Part shown: piece by piece, positions 1 to 9,069 of the stretch
How positions within the stretch are numbered: the first letter of the stretch is position 1
Layout: every line of letters starts with the position of its first letter
Assembly (NCBI GenBank): GCA_024277555.1
Contig: JAJRUY010000320.1
Coordinates: 13,063 to 77,062 of the forward strand
Direction: 5' to 3'
Origin: Gammaproteobacteria bacterium
GTDB taxonomy: Bacteria > Pseudomonadota > Gammaproteobacteria > Chromatiales > Chromatiaceae
Length of the DNA stretch: 64,000 bases
Position numbers and translations under genes: made by a program
Notes under the pieces: generated by a model
Database searches by the model: none
Told to the model about the DNA's origin: nothing
Seen by the model: the letters and a program-made list of their open reading frames with translations, nothing else

Positions 1-766
1 ACCTTGGATCTGCTTTGGCCGGTCGGGTGGGATCCATAAAGGGCACCACCGTGGTCATGCCCATGGCCGGATCAAATAGCGCAAAGGGTGGAAATGTTGG
101 CAAGTCGACTTCGCCTTCACGGATGTCGAAAGCCGCTTGCAGCATTTCAACCTGGGCCACAAAGTGGCGGTGCCGGTAAACCACGCCCTTGGGAATGCCG
201 GTACTGCCTGAAGTAAACAGTATGGCAGCGATTTCATCAGCTTGTGTTGCCGCCAGTGCCACAGCGGAGTTTTTTTGCCCGAGTTTGAGCAGTTGCCGCG
301 TACTCAAGCCACCCCAGCCGAGCCGTGGGCCGGATGTAACCAGCTTGACTTCGGGTACCCAGCCAAGCACCTTGCGCGCCACGTGGGCGCGGGTAACACC
401 AATGAACGCTTCCGGGCTGGCTTCAGCCAGGCAGGTTTTTAATGGCCTGGTACCGATGCCAGGATCAATCAATACCGGAATCGCGCCGGCTTTGAACAGC
501 GCAAAAAACAGCGCAAAAAAATCCAGCCCCGGGGTCAGCATCAGCGCTGTGCGCGTGCCGCGGCCGATACCGTACTCGATAAAGCCCCGCGCATATCCAT
601 CTGACAGTTCATTGAGGTCCGCATAGCTTATTGACGCATATTGCAGTTGGCCACTGCGTTTTCCGGTAGGGTAGTGAAGGGCAATATTGCTACCTTGCCG
701 GTCAGCCTGACTGACCAGTGCTGCAGCGATATTGCAGGACTCAGGCTGCTGCAGTTCCAGCTTCAT
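1..766 (-). CDS. oleC: OleC, AMP-dependent beta-lactone synthetase of olefin biosynthesis (C-terminus outside window)
   Basis: This frame is open from the window edge to an ATG at 766 and gives 255 residues of an ANL-superfamily adenylating enzyme. The ATP-binding P-loop TSGSTGIPKG lies at residues 185-194, and the fold before it matches acyl-CoA-synthetase-like proteins. In the Ole pathway OleC converts the beta-hydroxy acid made by OleD into a beta-lactone, using ATP. The call rests on position: oleA and oleB lie directly upstream on the same strand. The start overlaps the end of oleB by 26 bases, which argues for translational coupling. The C-terminal half, and oleD if present, would lie left of the window. 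A generic long-chain acyl-CoA ligase is the alternative but is unlikely in this context. Confidence 0.88.
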   Translation of the reverse strand, partial: MKLELQQPESCNIAAALVSQADRQGSNIALHYPTGKRSGQLQYASISYADLNELSDGYARGFIEYGIGRGTRTALMLTPGLDFFALFFALFKAGAIPVLIDPGIGTRPLKTCLAEASPEAFIGVTRAHVARKVLGWVPEVKLVTSGPRLGWGGLSTRQLLKLGQKNSAVALAATQADEIAAILFTSGSTGIPKGVVYRHRHFVAQVEMLQAAFDIREGEVDLPTFPPFALFDPAMGMTTVVPFMDPTRPAKADPR

Positions 767-1667
767 TGGCGTCCAGAAAATCACTGATTGCCTGGCTTGC
801 TGCCGGCCCGGCATCTTCCAGGATGTAGTGGCCACAATCCGGGAAACTCAGAACCCTGGCCTGCGGCAGGATCTGTTGCCACTTGCGTAAGAAATGCAGG
901 TCAAAGACAAAGTCTTTTTCACCCCATACCAACAGGCAGGGCTTGTCGATGAAGCCCGGCAGGAGCGCTTCAGTTGACGCCACGATGCCCCAGGCGCTAT
1001 CTTCCGGTGACAGCGGAATATCCTGTACAAAGCGCAGGGTTGCAATGCGGTTGGCCCAGGAGTCATAGGGCCCGGTGTAATTTTTACGAACCTCTCTGCT
1101 GACCGGTTTCTTGAACGCTACACGGGCCGCAAGGGCTGAAAATGCGTTCATTCCCTGTACCAGCAATGCACCCAGCGCAGTGTTGCGCACCAGCCACAGG
1201 GCAGGGGGAAAATTCTTTTCTTTTGGCAAGGGGAATGCTGCTGTATTGGCCACCACCATGCTGGCGATTTGTTCCGGCCGTTCTGCGGCCCAGCCAAAAC
1301 CAATCATACCGCCCCAGTCATGCACAACAAGGTGAATGGGTGCGCCGGGCTGGATATGCACCATCAGTGCGCCAAGGTCTGAAATACGCCGTGTGAGGGT
1401 GTAGGGGTAGCGACTGCTGGCGGGCTTGTCTGACAGGCCGCAACCAATATGGTCGGGCACGATACATCGAAAGCGGTCGCGCAGTGCCAGTACCAGGTTA
1501 CGATAATAGAATGACCAGGTCGGGTTGCCGTGGACCATCAGCACCACAGGTGCATCTTCCGGTCCTTCATCCAGAAAGTGCATACGCTCGCCGTCAATCT
1601 CCAGCCAGTTGGACTTAAATGGATAGAGTTTTTCTGAAGGTTTGAACACCCTGTGATTAATACTCAA
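741..1667 (-). CDS. oleB: OleB, alpha/beta-hydrolase (beta-lactone decarboxylase)
   Basis: This 308-residue protein belongs to the haloalkane-dehalogenase-like branch of the alpha/beta-hydrolases. The oxyanion-hole segment HGNPTW is at residues 46-51, the nucleophile is Asp117 in VVHDWGG, and the catalytic His lies in the C-terminal DCGHY motif. In characterised Ole systems OleB decarboxylates the cis-beta-lactone to a cis-olefin and works in a complex with OleC and OleD. The gene starts 22 bases after oleA ends and overlaps oleC, so the three genes look like one operon. Taken alone it would be called a haloalkane dehalogenase; the neighbours decide the name. Confidence 0.9.
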   Translation of the reverse strand: MSINHRVFKPSEKLYPFKSNWLEIDGERMHFLDEGPEDAPVVLMVHGNPTWSFYYRNLVLALRDRFRCIVPDHIGCGLSDKPASSRYPYTLTRRISDLGALMVHIQPGAPIHLVVHDWGGMIGFGWAAERPEQIASMVVANTAAFPLPKEKNFPPALWLVRNTALGALLVQGMNAFSALAARVAFKKPVSREVRKNYTGPYDSWANRIATLRFVQDIPLSPEDSAWGIVASTEALLPGFIDKPCLLVWGEKDFVFDLHFLRKWQQILPQARVLSFPDCGHYILEDAGPAASQAISDFLDANEAGTAAA

Positions 1668-1689
1668 TGAATAGGTTTGGACAGAAGCT

Positions 1690-2706
1690 TTACCAGACGA
1701 TTTCCGCCATGGAACAATTCAGCCCGGAGCCGATGCCAAGCAAGGCGACACGGTCGCCTTGCTTGATTCTGCCCATTTCGACGGCCTTCGCCAATGCAAT
1801 CGGTACAGCCGCGGGGCCAATATTGCCCAATTCCGGGTAGATGCGACAAATTTTCTCCGGATCCAGCCCCAGCAACTGCATAAGCGAATCGGTATGCGCC
1901 TTGCTGACCTGGTGAATAACAAATTGATCCAGTTCGTCCACGACCCAACCAAGCGCTTCGCGGGCGGCGCCGAAAGTTTTGGTCGCGAGTTTCAGGCCTT
2001 CTGTCAGTAGCACCCGGGTATCAGTGACCATTCTGTCCATCTGGCCATAGCAGAGCTTGTTGAACTCCGTAGCAGCACGGGTCACGCTGCCAACGTAACT
2101 GTGGCCCTCGGGGGCCAGTTCACGTCGCGACATCACCATTGCTGCTGAGCCGGAACCCAGGGTCAGAGAGGCAAATTCCGCACGAAATTGCACTTCTTCC
2201 ACGCCGGGGTGCAACAGGCGTTCAATGGTGGCCTCGGTAATTGGCCGGCTTGATTCGCCATCGACGACCAGCGCGTATTCAATCTCTTCTCGTTCGATCA
2301 TGCGTGCTGCGATGTCCATGCCGTTTAAAAAGGCCAGGCAGGCATTACCCACATCAAAATTGACACATTTCTCACCGAGGCCAAGGTTGCCATGTACCAG
2401 GCAAGCAGTAGAGGGCTCGAGGTAGTCACGGCAGACTGATGTATTGATCAACACGCCGATTTTACTGCGGTCTATTCCAGCTTCTTCAATGGCTTTTTCT
2501 GCTGCCATGGTGGCTGATTCTGAGGGTTGGGTACCGTTGTCCCAGAACCGCCGGGCCTTGATCCCGGAAATTTCTTCCAGCAGGCCGGGCCGAATGCCCA
2601 GGCGTTCCATTGTTGGCCGCAAGCGTTCTCCGATTTCAGCAGAGGTAACCCTTACAGGCGCTTCGATAGCTGCAAGTGATTGAATAACAACATTTTTAAA
2701 TTGCAT
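1690..2706 (-). CDS. oleA: OleA, thiolase-fold acyl-CoA condensing enzyme
   Basis: OleA joins two fatty acyl-CoA molecules head to head by non-decarboxylative Claisen condensation to a beta-keto acid. The 338-residue protein has the KAS-III fold with Cys123 in VGNACLAF, His264 in FVIHQVSK and Asn294 in ELGNIGPA. Glu97 lies 26 residues before the Cys, the same spacing as the Glu/Cys pair that sets OleA apart from FabH. The leader gene of the operon starts with ATG at 2706 and faces a 189-base divergent intergenic region shared with a phosphopantetheinyl transferase. A FabH-like synthase is excluded by the Glu and by the oleB/oleC neighbours. Confidence 0.93.
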   Translation of the reverse strand: MQFKNVVIQSLAAIEAPVRVTSAEIGERLRPTMERLGIRPGLLEEISGIKARRFWDNGTQPSESATMAAEKAIEEAGIDRSKIGVLINTSVCRDYLEPSTACLVHGNLGLGEKCVNFDVGNACLAFLNGMDIAARMIEREEIEYALVVDGESSRPITEATIERLLHPGVEEVQFRAEFASLTLGSGSAAMVMSRRELAPEGHSYVGSVTRAATEFNKLCYGQMDRMVTDTRVLLTEGLKLATKTFGAAREALGWVVDELDQFVIHQVSKAHTDSLMQLLGLDPEKICRIYPELGNIGPAAVPIALAKAVEMGRIKQGDRVALLGIGSGLNCSMAEIVW

Positions 2707-2755
2707 AGAAGTCCGGATGAGATAAGGGTGATCGCCTGGAATTCAGGCCTTGAAT

Positions 2756-2798
2756 TTGCGAGGCTACATTGTAGCCTAAGCGGAGTTGTGAGGCTATA
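2756..2798. promoter_or_regulatory. Candidate operator in the oleA/phosphopantetheinyl transferase divergent region
   Basis: Two copies of TTGYGAGGCTAYA start at 2756 and 2786, exactly 30 bases or about three helical turns apart. The first overlaps an inverted repeat, AGGCTACA-T-TGTAGCCT (2761-2777). The arrangement suits a dimeric regulator between two divergent genes. No regulator gene is adjacent and the binding protein is unknown. Confidence 0.4.
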
Positions 2799-2895
2799 AG
2801 GTACCTGTCAGAACAAAATGTATTAGACTGATTCCATTGTTCAACAGGGGTGGTAGTTGCGGTACCCGTGCCGCAGCAGAAGACAGGATTATTGA

Positions 2896-3636
2896 GTGAT
2901 AAAAGCAGGTCAAACAATCGGGCCGGATTCGTTCAGTCTACGTCAGCTTCCTCTGCGGCAACTTGACAAGCCACAGGGTGATTCCGTGCATTTGTGGCAC
3001 CTGGATTTCAATCAACTTTCAAATCCGCTAAATCCGGTTGCTGGCGCGTATGCCAGGGATCTTTCTGTTGTGCAACAGCGCGCCATCAGACGTTTTTACT
3101 TACGCTTGTTGCTCGGTGCCTACCTGGGTTTGCCGGGCAAAGATATTCACATCACGCACAGGATCAAGGGCCGACCGGAACTGGATGTGGCCCAGTCACA
3201 AGGCGAACTGGATTTCAGTGTGGCCCGCAGCAGCGGGTGCTACCTGATAGGTATCAGCAGTGGGGCAGCTATCGGTGTTGACCTGGAAGTTGCCACCCGT
3301 CGTGCAGGCCGGCCGCTGGCACTGGCCCGGCGGTACTTCAGTAAACAGGAAACAGCCGCCTTGTCCTCACTTGATGGAGAGCTGTTGCACCAGGCGTTTG
3401 TACATACCTGGTCGTGCAAGGAAGCGCTGGTCAAGGCGAGTGGTGTGGGTATCGCCAACCAGTTGTGCCGGTTCAGCGTAGACACGAACCCGGCTAACCC
3501 ACCGGGTGTACTGAGCATGCTGGATGATGATCCGGCAGAGTGGCGCATGATGATGGCCACGCCAGCTGAGGACGCGATCGCCGCAGTGGCAGTCAGGCAG
3601 CCAGGAATCCAGTTGGAATGTTTTCGCCTTGCCTGA
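2896..3636 (+). CDS. 4'-phosphopantetheinyl transferase superfamily protein (Sfp type)
   Basis: Enzymes of this family move the phosphopantetheine arm of CoA onto a carrier-protein serine. The 246-residue protein has the metal-binding IGVDLE motif (Asp129, Glu131) and the second signature WSCKEALVK (residues 172-180). The usual Ser-His-Ser segment before the first motif is replaced by FSVARSSG, so the conserved His that contacts CoA is absent. This is unusual and could mean altered activity. Translation starts at GTG 2896. It is divergent from oleA. OleA uses acyl-CoA, so a direct role in olefin synthesis is not required. The target carrier protein is not in the window. Confidence 0.82.
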   Translation: MIKAGQTIGPDSFSLRQLPLRQLDKPQGDSVHLWHLDFNQLSNPLNPVAGAYARDLSVVQQRAIRRFYLRLLLGAYLGLPGKDIHITHRIKGRPELDVAQSQGELDFSVARSSGCYLIGISSGAAIGVDLEVATRRAGRPLALARRYFSKQETAALSSLDGELLHQAFVHTWSCKEALVKASGVGIANQLCRFSVDTNPANPPGVLSMLDDDPAEWRMMMATPAEDAIAAVAVRQPGIQLECFRLA

Positions 3637-3717
3637 CTTAATTTGTCACCAACGTGCAGCAATGCCGGACGTTGTGAGATAAAATTGTGAATTCAGCCTG
3701 GCGATCACTGCTTACCC

Positions 3718-5517
3718 ATGAAAGCTGTTTTTTATTCACTCGTTTTGCTTGTCTGTGGCTGTACCACCCAGGTTCAGCCTGACCTGAAGCATGCTGTTGA
3801 AGAAATAATAGCCGCCGAACGTCCCAACAGTACCAGCTGCGAAGCGGCTCGGGATCCTTTTTGTGCCATCCAGTCACCACTGTTGTATCTGGGTGATGTG
3901 GATGTGTTGTACAAGCGGCACCATGCGACATTACTCGATATCGGTGAGAACTCACTGAAGGTTCGGTTGCACCTGATCAGGGCTGCCCGGCACAGCATCG
4001 ATTTTCAGAACTTCCTGTTTCGCCGGGACGACACTGGCAGCTTGCTGATGCATGAATTGGTGCAAGCAGCGAAACGGGGAGTGCGGGTACGGGTTTTGTT
4101 TGACCAGATGTTTACCACATCCGAGTTAACTTACCTTGCCGGGCTGGCGCTGGAACACAGTAACTTCGAAGTTCGCCTTTACAACCCATTGTTTAACAAT
4201 GCAAAAACGACCCGCTCCACCATGTTTGGTGGGGTCACTTGTTGCTTCAGGCGGACCAACCAGCGTATGCACAACAAGTTGCAAGTCGTCGATGGTGTGG
4301 TTGGCATGACGGGTGGCCGCAATATTGCTGACCGCTATTTTGATTACGATCCCGACTACGACTTCAAGGATCGGGAAGTGCTGGTTTTCGGGGCGGTCGC
4401 TGCTGAGATGAGTGCTTCTTTTGACCTGTTCTGGGTCAGTGATATCACTGCCGAAATTAGCCATCTGCGTGACATTGCGCCGCTGATAGCCAATGACGAG
4501 GGCTATCGTTCAAGTAGCTACACGGTTGCTGCAAGGTTGCAGCCCTTGCTGGCCGACATTGTAGATGCACGCTTGATGCACAGGCTTTTTGTACAAACTG
4601 CGCATCCGGTTGACTCGGTTGGGTACTATTATGACCTGCCGCATGCTGATAACACGGGTGACGTACCTCATATCGATAGCACGGCTGGACTGCATGCCAC
4701 GCTGGCGCGGGCGGAAAAGTCGGTGCTTGTACAGTCGCCGTATCTTGTTCTGTCCCGACGCACACGAAATGTTTTCAAGGCCTTGCGCACTGACCATCCG
4801 GAAATCGAGTTGGTATTTTCTACCAACAGCCTGGCGTCTACCGATGCTTTTTCTGCTTATTCCAACACCCACAAGCACAAGAAACACTACATCAAAGCCC
4901 TCGGTTTTGACCTTTATGAATTTCGCCCGTATGCGGCTGATGCGGCAGAGTTCTTTCCGCGCCTGCCCGCCTTGATTGCTGAAAAACAAAGCGGCATGAA
5001 CAGCGGGAGGATTCCTGCCGTTGGTCCTAACCCTACGCTGGACATGCCAGGCCCAAGGGTTGGCCTGCATGCCAAGTCTTTCGTTATTGATGGACATATT
5101 TCCATGGTCGGTTCGCATAATCTCGACCCGCGCGGTGAAGGCTACAACACAGAGAATGGCGTGATCATTGATGACGTGGCGTTTGCCCGGGAACTGGAAA
5201 ACAGCATCCGCAGAGACATCGAGCCGGGCAATAGCTGGGTGGCAGCCATGAAACCTCCAGGACCGCCGTTGTTGGGTAGCATAAACGGTGCCATTGAATC
5301 AGTTTCGCGCAGTCTGCCGATTTTTGATATCTGGCCTTACCGCTCAACAACGGTCTATGAACTACGGTCTGGCGGAACCGTTACTGCACCCGGAAAGGAG
5401 GGGTTCTATGAGAACTACCGGCCGGTGGGCAGCTTTCCCGACGTGACCAGTAGCAAGCGGCGTTGGCAGGTAATTTTGATCAGTTCGTTCATGGGCTTTA
5501 TTACGCCGGTCCTCTGA
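3718..5517 (+). CDS. Phospholipase D family lipoprotein, cardiolipin-synthase-like
   Basis: This 599-residue protein has two PLD catalytic motifs: His185-x-Lys187 followed by GRN, and His451-x-Lys453 followed by SHNLD. They define the phospholipase D/cardiolipin synthase superfamily, which hydrolyses or transfers phosphatidyl groups through a phosphohistidine intermediate. The N-terminus is a short hydrophobic signal ending in a lipobox-like VCGC with Cys15, so it is probably a lipid-anchored envelope protein. Full-length PLD proteins of this layout, with a tail of about 120 residues after the second motif, are common in proteobacteria. Its 3' end overlaps the convergent acyltransferase gene by 17 bases. 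The substrate is not predictable from sequence. Confidence 0.85.
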   Translation: MKAVFYSLVLLVCGCTTQVQPDLKHAVEEIIAAERPNSTSCEAARDPFCAIQSPLLYLGDVDVLYKRHHATLLDIGENSLKVRLHLIRAARHSIDFQNFLFRRDDTGSLLMHELVQAAKRGVRVRVLFDQMFTTSELTYLAGLALEHSNFEVRLYNPLFNNAKTTRSTMFGGVTCCFRRTNQRMHNKLQVVDGVVGMTGGRNIADRYFDYDPDYDFKDREVLVFGAVAAEMSASFDLFWVSDITAEISHLRDIAPLIANDEGYRSSSYTVAARLQPLLADIVDARLMHRLFVQTAHPVDSVGYYYDLPHADNTGDVPHIDSTAGLHATLARAEKSVLVQSPYLVLSRRTRNVFKALRTDHPEIELVFSTNSLASTDAFSAYSNTHKHKKHYIKALGFDLYEFRPYAADAAEFFPRLPALIAEKQSGMNSGRIPAVGPNPTLDMPGPRVGLHAKSFVIDGHISMVGSHNLDPRGEGYNTENGVIIDDVAFARELENSIRRDIEPGNSWVAAMKPPGPPLLGSINGAIESVSRSLPIFDIWPYRSTTVYELRSGGTVTAPGKEGFYENYRPVGSFPDVTSSKRRWQVILISSFMGFITPVL

Positions 5518-6088
5518 CGTCTGTGTGAGGTTCAGCTTTCACCTGGATCAGGCTCTCGTTGTGTGGATTTTTGCCCTGCTTGTCCTGGTAAAACTCCCGT
5601 ATCAGCTCAAAATCCGCATCAATGTCATCACCTGGATGGAGCGTGTGGCTCACGCCGACCTGTTTCTTTCCAAAATCCAGGTAGCCCAGTGCGATCGGGA
5701 CTTTAGCGGCCCTGGCGACATGGTAAAAACCGGTTTTCCAATGATCAGTTTTACTGCGGGTGCCCTCCGGCGCCAGCCCGAAGATAAATTCATCGGACTC
5801 CTCAAACAGGTCTGCCAGTTGTTGAATCAGGTTCAGGCTGTGTGCCCGGTCGACGGGCCTGCCGCCCAGCGCACGAAAGAACCAGCCAAAAGGCCAGCGG
5901 AAGATGGTGTGTTTGCCGATCCAGTGAACGTCCAGGCCAGCCGCTTTAACCGCCATAATTGCCAGCGGGAAATCCCAGTTACTGGTGTGAGGCGCAGCGA
6001 TAACTACGTATTTTTTAGCCTTGGGGAAATCCGCCCTGAGTTCCCAGCCGAGTGCAGTGAGTAGCCACCTGGACAAGTGCGCAACCAT
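5501..6088 (-). CDS. Lysophospholipid acyltransferase family protein
   Basis: The 195-residue protein carries the acyltransferase HX4D motif as HTSNWD (His34 to Asp39) and a substrate-binding APEGTRS segment. These are hallmarks of the PlsC-like family, which esterifies glycerolipids or related acceptors. The variant with HTSNWDF is the short, soluble-looking branch often annotated as 1-acyl-sn-glycerol-3-phosphate acyltransferase; it has no clear N-terminal membrane segments. It starts 7 bases beyond the end of ubiB on the same strand, so it may be cotranscribed with the ubiquinone genes. The exact acceptor is unknown. Confidence 0.82.
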   Translation of the reverse strand: MVAHLSRWLLTALGWELRADFPKAKKYVVIAAPHTSNWDFPLAIMAVKAAGLDVHWIGKHTIFRWPFGWFFRALGGRPVDRAHSLNLIQQLADLFEESDEFIFGLAPEGTRSKTDHWKTGFYHVARAAKVPIALGYLDFGKKQVGVSHTLHPGDDIDADFELIREFYQDKQGKNPHNESLIQVKAEPHTDVRGPA

Positions 6089-6095
6089 GCGTGGG

Positions 6096-7751
6096 TCATC
6101 TAAGTGATTTTGAAATCAGCCAGCCGCCCGCTACCAGCAACAGGAGACCCGGAACAGAATACCCCCACAGAAACCAGGGGCCGGTTTCCATCGCGGCGAG
6201 AACGGCGCCAGAGATGCTCAATGATCCCCCGGCCAGCGCCTGCACAGTCTGGTGTTGCGCCCTGGTTTTTTCCTGCCTGCGTCCCGCCGTATCTCTGGAA
6301 GGGTTGGTGAGCATACTGGGGTCGGCATTGGCTTTGGCCAACAGGTTGTGCATCAGGTCACGAACCTCGGGTGCCTGGGCCAGCCACCTGGGCAAGCGCT
6401 CACGCGCTTCGCGGATGAGTTTATCCGGGCTGTTTTTATTTCTCAGGATCGCTTCAAGTTCAGGTTTGGCGACTGACCAGATATCAATTTCCGGGTCCAG
6501 CTGACGGCCCAGACCTTCAATATTCAGCAGGGTTTTTTGTAACATCAGTAGCTGTGGTTGTAAGGTCAGCTCGAAACGGCGCGCGACGGAGAACAGGTCA
6601 TACAACAGCTTACCGAAAGACACTTCATTCAGTGGGCGGGTAAAGTTAGGCTCGCCCACCGTCCTGACCGCTGCTTCCAGCGCATCGAGGCGGGTACTTG
6701 CCGGCACCCAGCCTGCGTCTATATGCAGCGCGGCCACGCGCCGGTAGTCCTGATTGAATAAGGCCAAAAAGTTTTCAGAAATATAGTACAGGTCCCGGGG
6801 TGAAAGGCTGGCAACGATGCCAAAGTCCATCGCGATGTAAGTGGGATCATCCGGATTGGTGGCGTCTACCAGGATGTTGCCCGGGTGCATGTCCGCATGA
6901 AACAGATTGTCGCGGAACACCTGGGTATAGAAGACCCGGATTCCGCGCCGAGCCAGTTTTTTCAGATCGACGCCGTGTGCGCGCAAGCCCTCAATATCAC
7001 CGATGGGAAGTCCGGATACGCGCTCCATGACCATTACCCGCCGTTTGCACCACTTCCAGTAAACTTCCGGGATATACAGGTCGTTTGAGTCTTTGAAATT
7101 ACGCCTCAGTATCGAAGCGTTGGCAGCTTCACGCTGCATATCAAGCTCATCAAATACCACACTTTCGAATTCTCGCACCACCTCCAGTGGTTGCACCCTG
7201 GCGCCGCTCTGCATGAATTTGTCTGCCAGTCGCGCGATGGTCTTAAGCAGGTCGATATCCTTGCGCAGTTGCTTGTCGATTCCCGGGCGCACGACTTTGA
7301 CCACGGCTTCACGGCCGTCGTGCAGGGTCGCGGGGTGTACCTGGGCAATCGATGCAGAGGCCAGCGGTTTGGCATCAAAAGAAGCAAACACTTCATCGAC
7401 TGGCTTGCCGAGTGCATCTTCAATAATTTTTCTGGCCTGCTCACCCGGGAATGGCGGAACCTGATCTTGCAGCAAGGCCAGTTCATCTGCAATATCCTGC
7501 GGTAACAAGTCGCGCCGGGTAGACAGGATCTGTCCGAATTTTACGTACACAGGGCCGAGTTCCTGCAAAGCCAGGCGTAAGCGTTCACCGCGGGGTAAAT
7601 CCGACAGGTCTTTACCGGTGGGTATGAAAGCGCGCAACCAGCGTATGGGTGCGGGCAACTGCACTGTGCTGAACAGCTTGTCGAGTCGGTAGCGCTTGAC
7701 GATGACACTGATGTGCCAGATGCGCAGAAACTGGCGCAGGCTACTTGTCAT
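6096..7751 (-). CDS. ubiB: UbiB, ABC1/ADCK-family atypical kinase for ubiquinone biosynthesis
   Basis: UbiB is a membrane-associated atypical kinase/ATPase needed for aerobic ubiquinone synthesis, probably by helping to extract or organise polyprenyl precursors. The family signature KFGQ is at residues 71-74, followed by the Ala-rich loop SASIAQVH, the VVKV lysine strand, a DMHPGN catalytic-loop motif and MDFG metal-binding segment. Two hydrophobic stretches at the C-terminus give the expected membrane anchor. At 551 residues the length is normal. It overlaps ubiJ by 4 bases and completes the conserved ubiE-ubiJ-ubiB operon. Confidence 0.96.
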   Translation of the reverse strand: MTSSLRQFLRIWHISVIVKRYRLDKLFSTVQLPAPIRWLRAFIPTGKDLSDLPRGERLRLALQELGPVYVKFGQILSTRRDLLPQDIADELALLQDQVPPFPGEQARKIIEDALGKPVDEVFASFDAKPLASASIAQVHPATLHDGREAVVKVVRPGIDKQLRKDIDLLKTIARLADKFMQSGARVQPLEVVREFESVVFDELDMQREAANASILRRNFKDSNDLYIPEVYWKWCKRRVMVMERVSGLPIGDIEGLRAHGVDLKKLARRGIRVFYTQVFRDNLFHADMHPGNILVDATNPDDPTYIAMDFGIVASLSPRDLYYISENFLALFNQDYRRVAALHIDAGWVPASTRLDALEAAVRTVGEPNFTRPLNEVSFGKLLYDLFSVARRFELTLQPQLLMLQKTLLNIEGLGRQLDPEIDIWSVAKPELEAILRNKNSPDKLIREARERLPRWLAQAPEVRDLMHNLLAKANADPSMLTNPSRDTAGRRQEKTRAQHQTVQALAGGSLSISGAVLAAMETGPWFLWGYSVPGLLLLVAGGWLISKSLR

Positions 7752-8272
7752 TGGTCACTGTCTTTCAAGAAGTCAGAAAAAATTTTGCCCGCTGCCCGGG
7801 CACCTTGCCGCGCTGTCTCCACGCCCTGGCGAATGCTCTGTGCGGCCTGATAGCCGGCGGTATCGCCGAGCATGCCAATCAACGGACCTTCCCAGTCGGG
7901 TTCCAGTTTGCCAAATATACGTTCCAGATCACGGGCCAGGCTGGCATCTCCGTTAATCTGTACTTTTGAGTCTGGCAGTCCCCAGTCAGCATCTTCCGGC
8001 TCGGCCATTGAGAACAGGGCGACAGGTGTACCGCTGATGGTTGTGTCTGGTTCAGCATCGGCATCCAGACGCACGCGTACGACACCGTATTTGAAGGTAA
8101 AAAACAGGGTAATGCTCAGGCCTTTGATATCCAGCTGTAATAATCGCCCTTCCAGCTTTTTGATTCGCGAGGGTGATTCTTTGTCCAGCTGCAAAACCTG
8201 ATTAACCGCTGTTTCCAGCGCCAGCGCCAGCATACCTGGTAAAGGTGTCTGGTAGTCAGCCACGATAGCCAC
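7748..8272 (-). CDS. ubiJ: UbiJ, SCP2-domain ubiquinone biosynthesis accessory factor
   Basis: UbiJ is a soluble lipid-binding protein that carries ubiquinone intermediates within the Ubi complex. The 174-residue product has an SCP2-like domain over the first ~110 residues, including the run of alternating strands around residues 45-75, and a helical tail. It is somewhat shorter than the E. coli protein (about 200 residues). Sequence conservation in this family is weak; the call depends mainly on its place between ubiE and ubiB, overlapping both (17 and 4 bases). Confidence 0.92.
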   Translation of the reverse strand: MAIVADYQTPLPGMLALALETAVNQVLQLDKESPSRIKKLEGRLLQLDIKGLSITLFFTFKYGVVRVRLDADAEPDTTISGTPVALFSMAEPEDADWGLPDSKVQINGDASLARDLERIFGKLEPDWEGPLIGMLGDTAGYQAAQSIRQGVETARQGARAAGKIFSDFLKDSDQ

Positions 8273-9026
8273 TGTGGATTGCCACTATTCCACCGGTCAT
8301 GTTGCGGTAGGTGACGTTGTTGAACCCCGCGTCTTCCAGCATGCCCGCCAGTTTGTCCTGGTCAGGGTGCTTGCGGATGCTCTCGGCCAGGTAGCGATAA
8401 CTGTCCTCATCATCGGCGATGATCTTGCCAAGGCGCGGCAAAATACCGAACGAGTAGGTGTCGTAGATCTTTTTCAGGCCTTCAAACTCCACTTTTGAGA
8501 ATTCCAGGATCATCGCCCGCCCGCCCGTTTTCAGCACCCGGAACATCTCCTTCAGCGCGGCTGGCTGATCGGTGACGTTACGCAGGCCAAAGGCGATGGT
8601 GACCGCATCAAACTCGGCATCTGCAAAGGGTAGTTGCTCGGCGTTGGCCAGGGAATACTCGATATTGCCGACCAGTCCGCGGTCTTCCATACGTTGCCGG
8701 CCGACAGCCAGCATAGCCTCATTGATGTCGCTCAGAACCACGCTGCCGGTTGTGCCGACCTGCTTACTCATCAGAGCGGCGATATCACCGGTGCCGCCGG
8801 CGAGGTCCAGCACACGCTGTCCAGGCTGGATACCACTGATGGCAATAAAATGGCGCTTCCACAAGCGATGTACGCCCAGTGACATCAGGTCGTTCATCAG
8901 GTCGTATTTTCCGGCTACGGATTCGAATACGTCATGTACCAGTTGGGTCTTTTCCTCAACTGCGACATCGCGGTAGCCAAAATGCGTAGTACCTTTTGCG
9001 TTTGCTTTGTTGTCTGCCTGTTCCAT
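8256..9026 (-). CDS. ubiE: UbiE, demethylmenaquinone/2-methoxy-6-polyprenyl-benzoquinol C-methyltransferase
   Basis: UbiE performs the C-methylation step of ubiquinone (and menaquinone) synthesis with S-adenosylmethionine. The 256-residue protein has the family N-terminal signature [11 protein letters not shown] followed by the SAM-binding LDLAGGTGD loop, and the second family signature around the GLRNV segment. Length and motifs are standard. It is the first gene of ubiE-ubiJ-ubiB and overlaps ubiJ by 17 bases. The short gap to hslU (43 bases) leaves room for its promoter only if this overlaps the hslU 3' end. Confidence 0.96.
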   Translation of the reverse strand: MEQADNKANAKGTTHFGYRDVAVEEKTQLVHDVFESVAGKYDLMNDLMSLGVHRLWKRHFIAISGIQPGQRVLDLAGGTGDIAALMSKQVGTTGSVVLSDINEAMLAVGRQRMEDRGLVGNIEYSLANAEQLPFADAEFDAVTIAFGLRNVTDQPAALKEMFRVLKTGGRAMILEFSKVEFEGLKKIYDTYSFGILPRLGKIIADDEDSYRYLAESIRKHPDQDKLAGMLEDAGFNNVTYRNMTGGIVAIHSGYRG

Positions 9027-9069
9027 GTGGCTATTGTACCCGCTGGGTGGACATTGATGTCCACCATAA

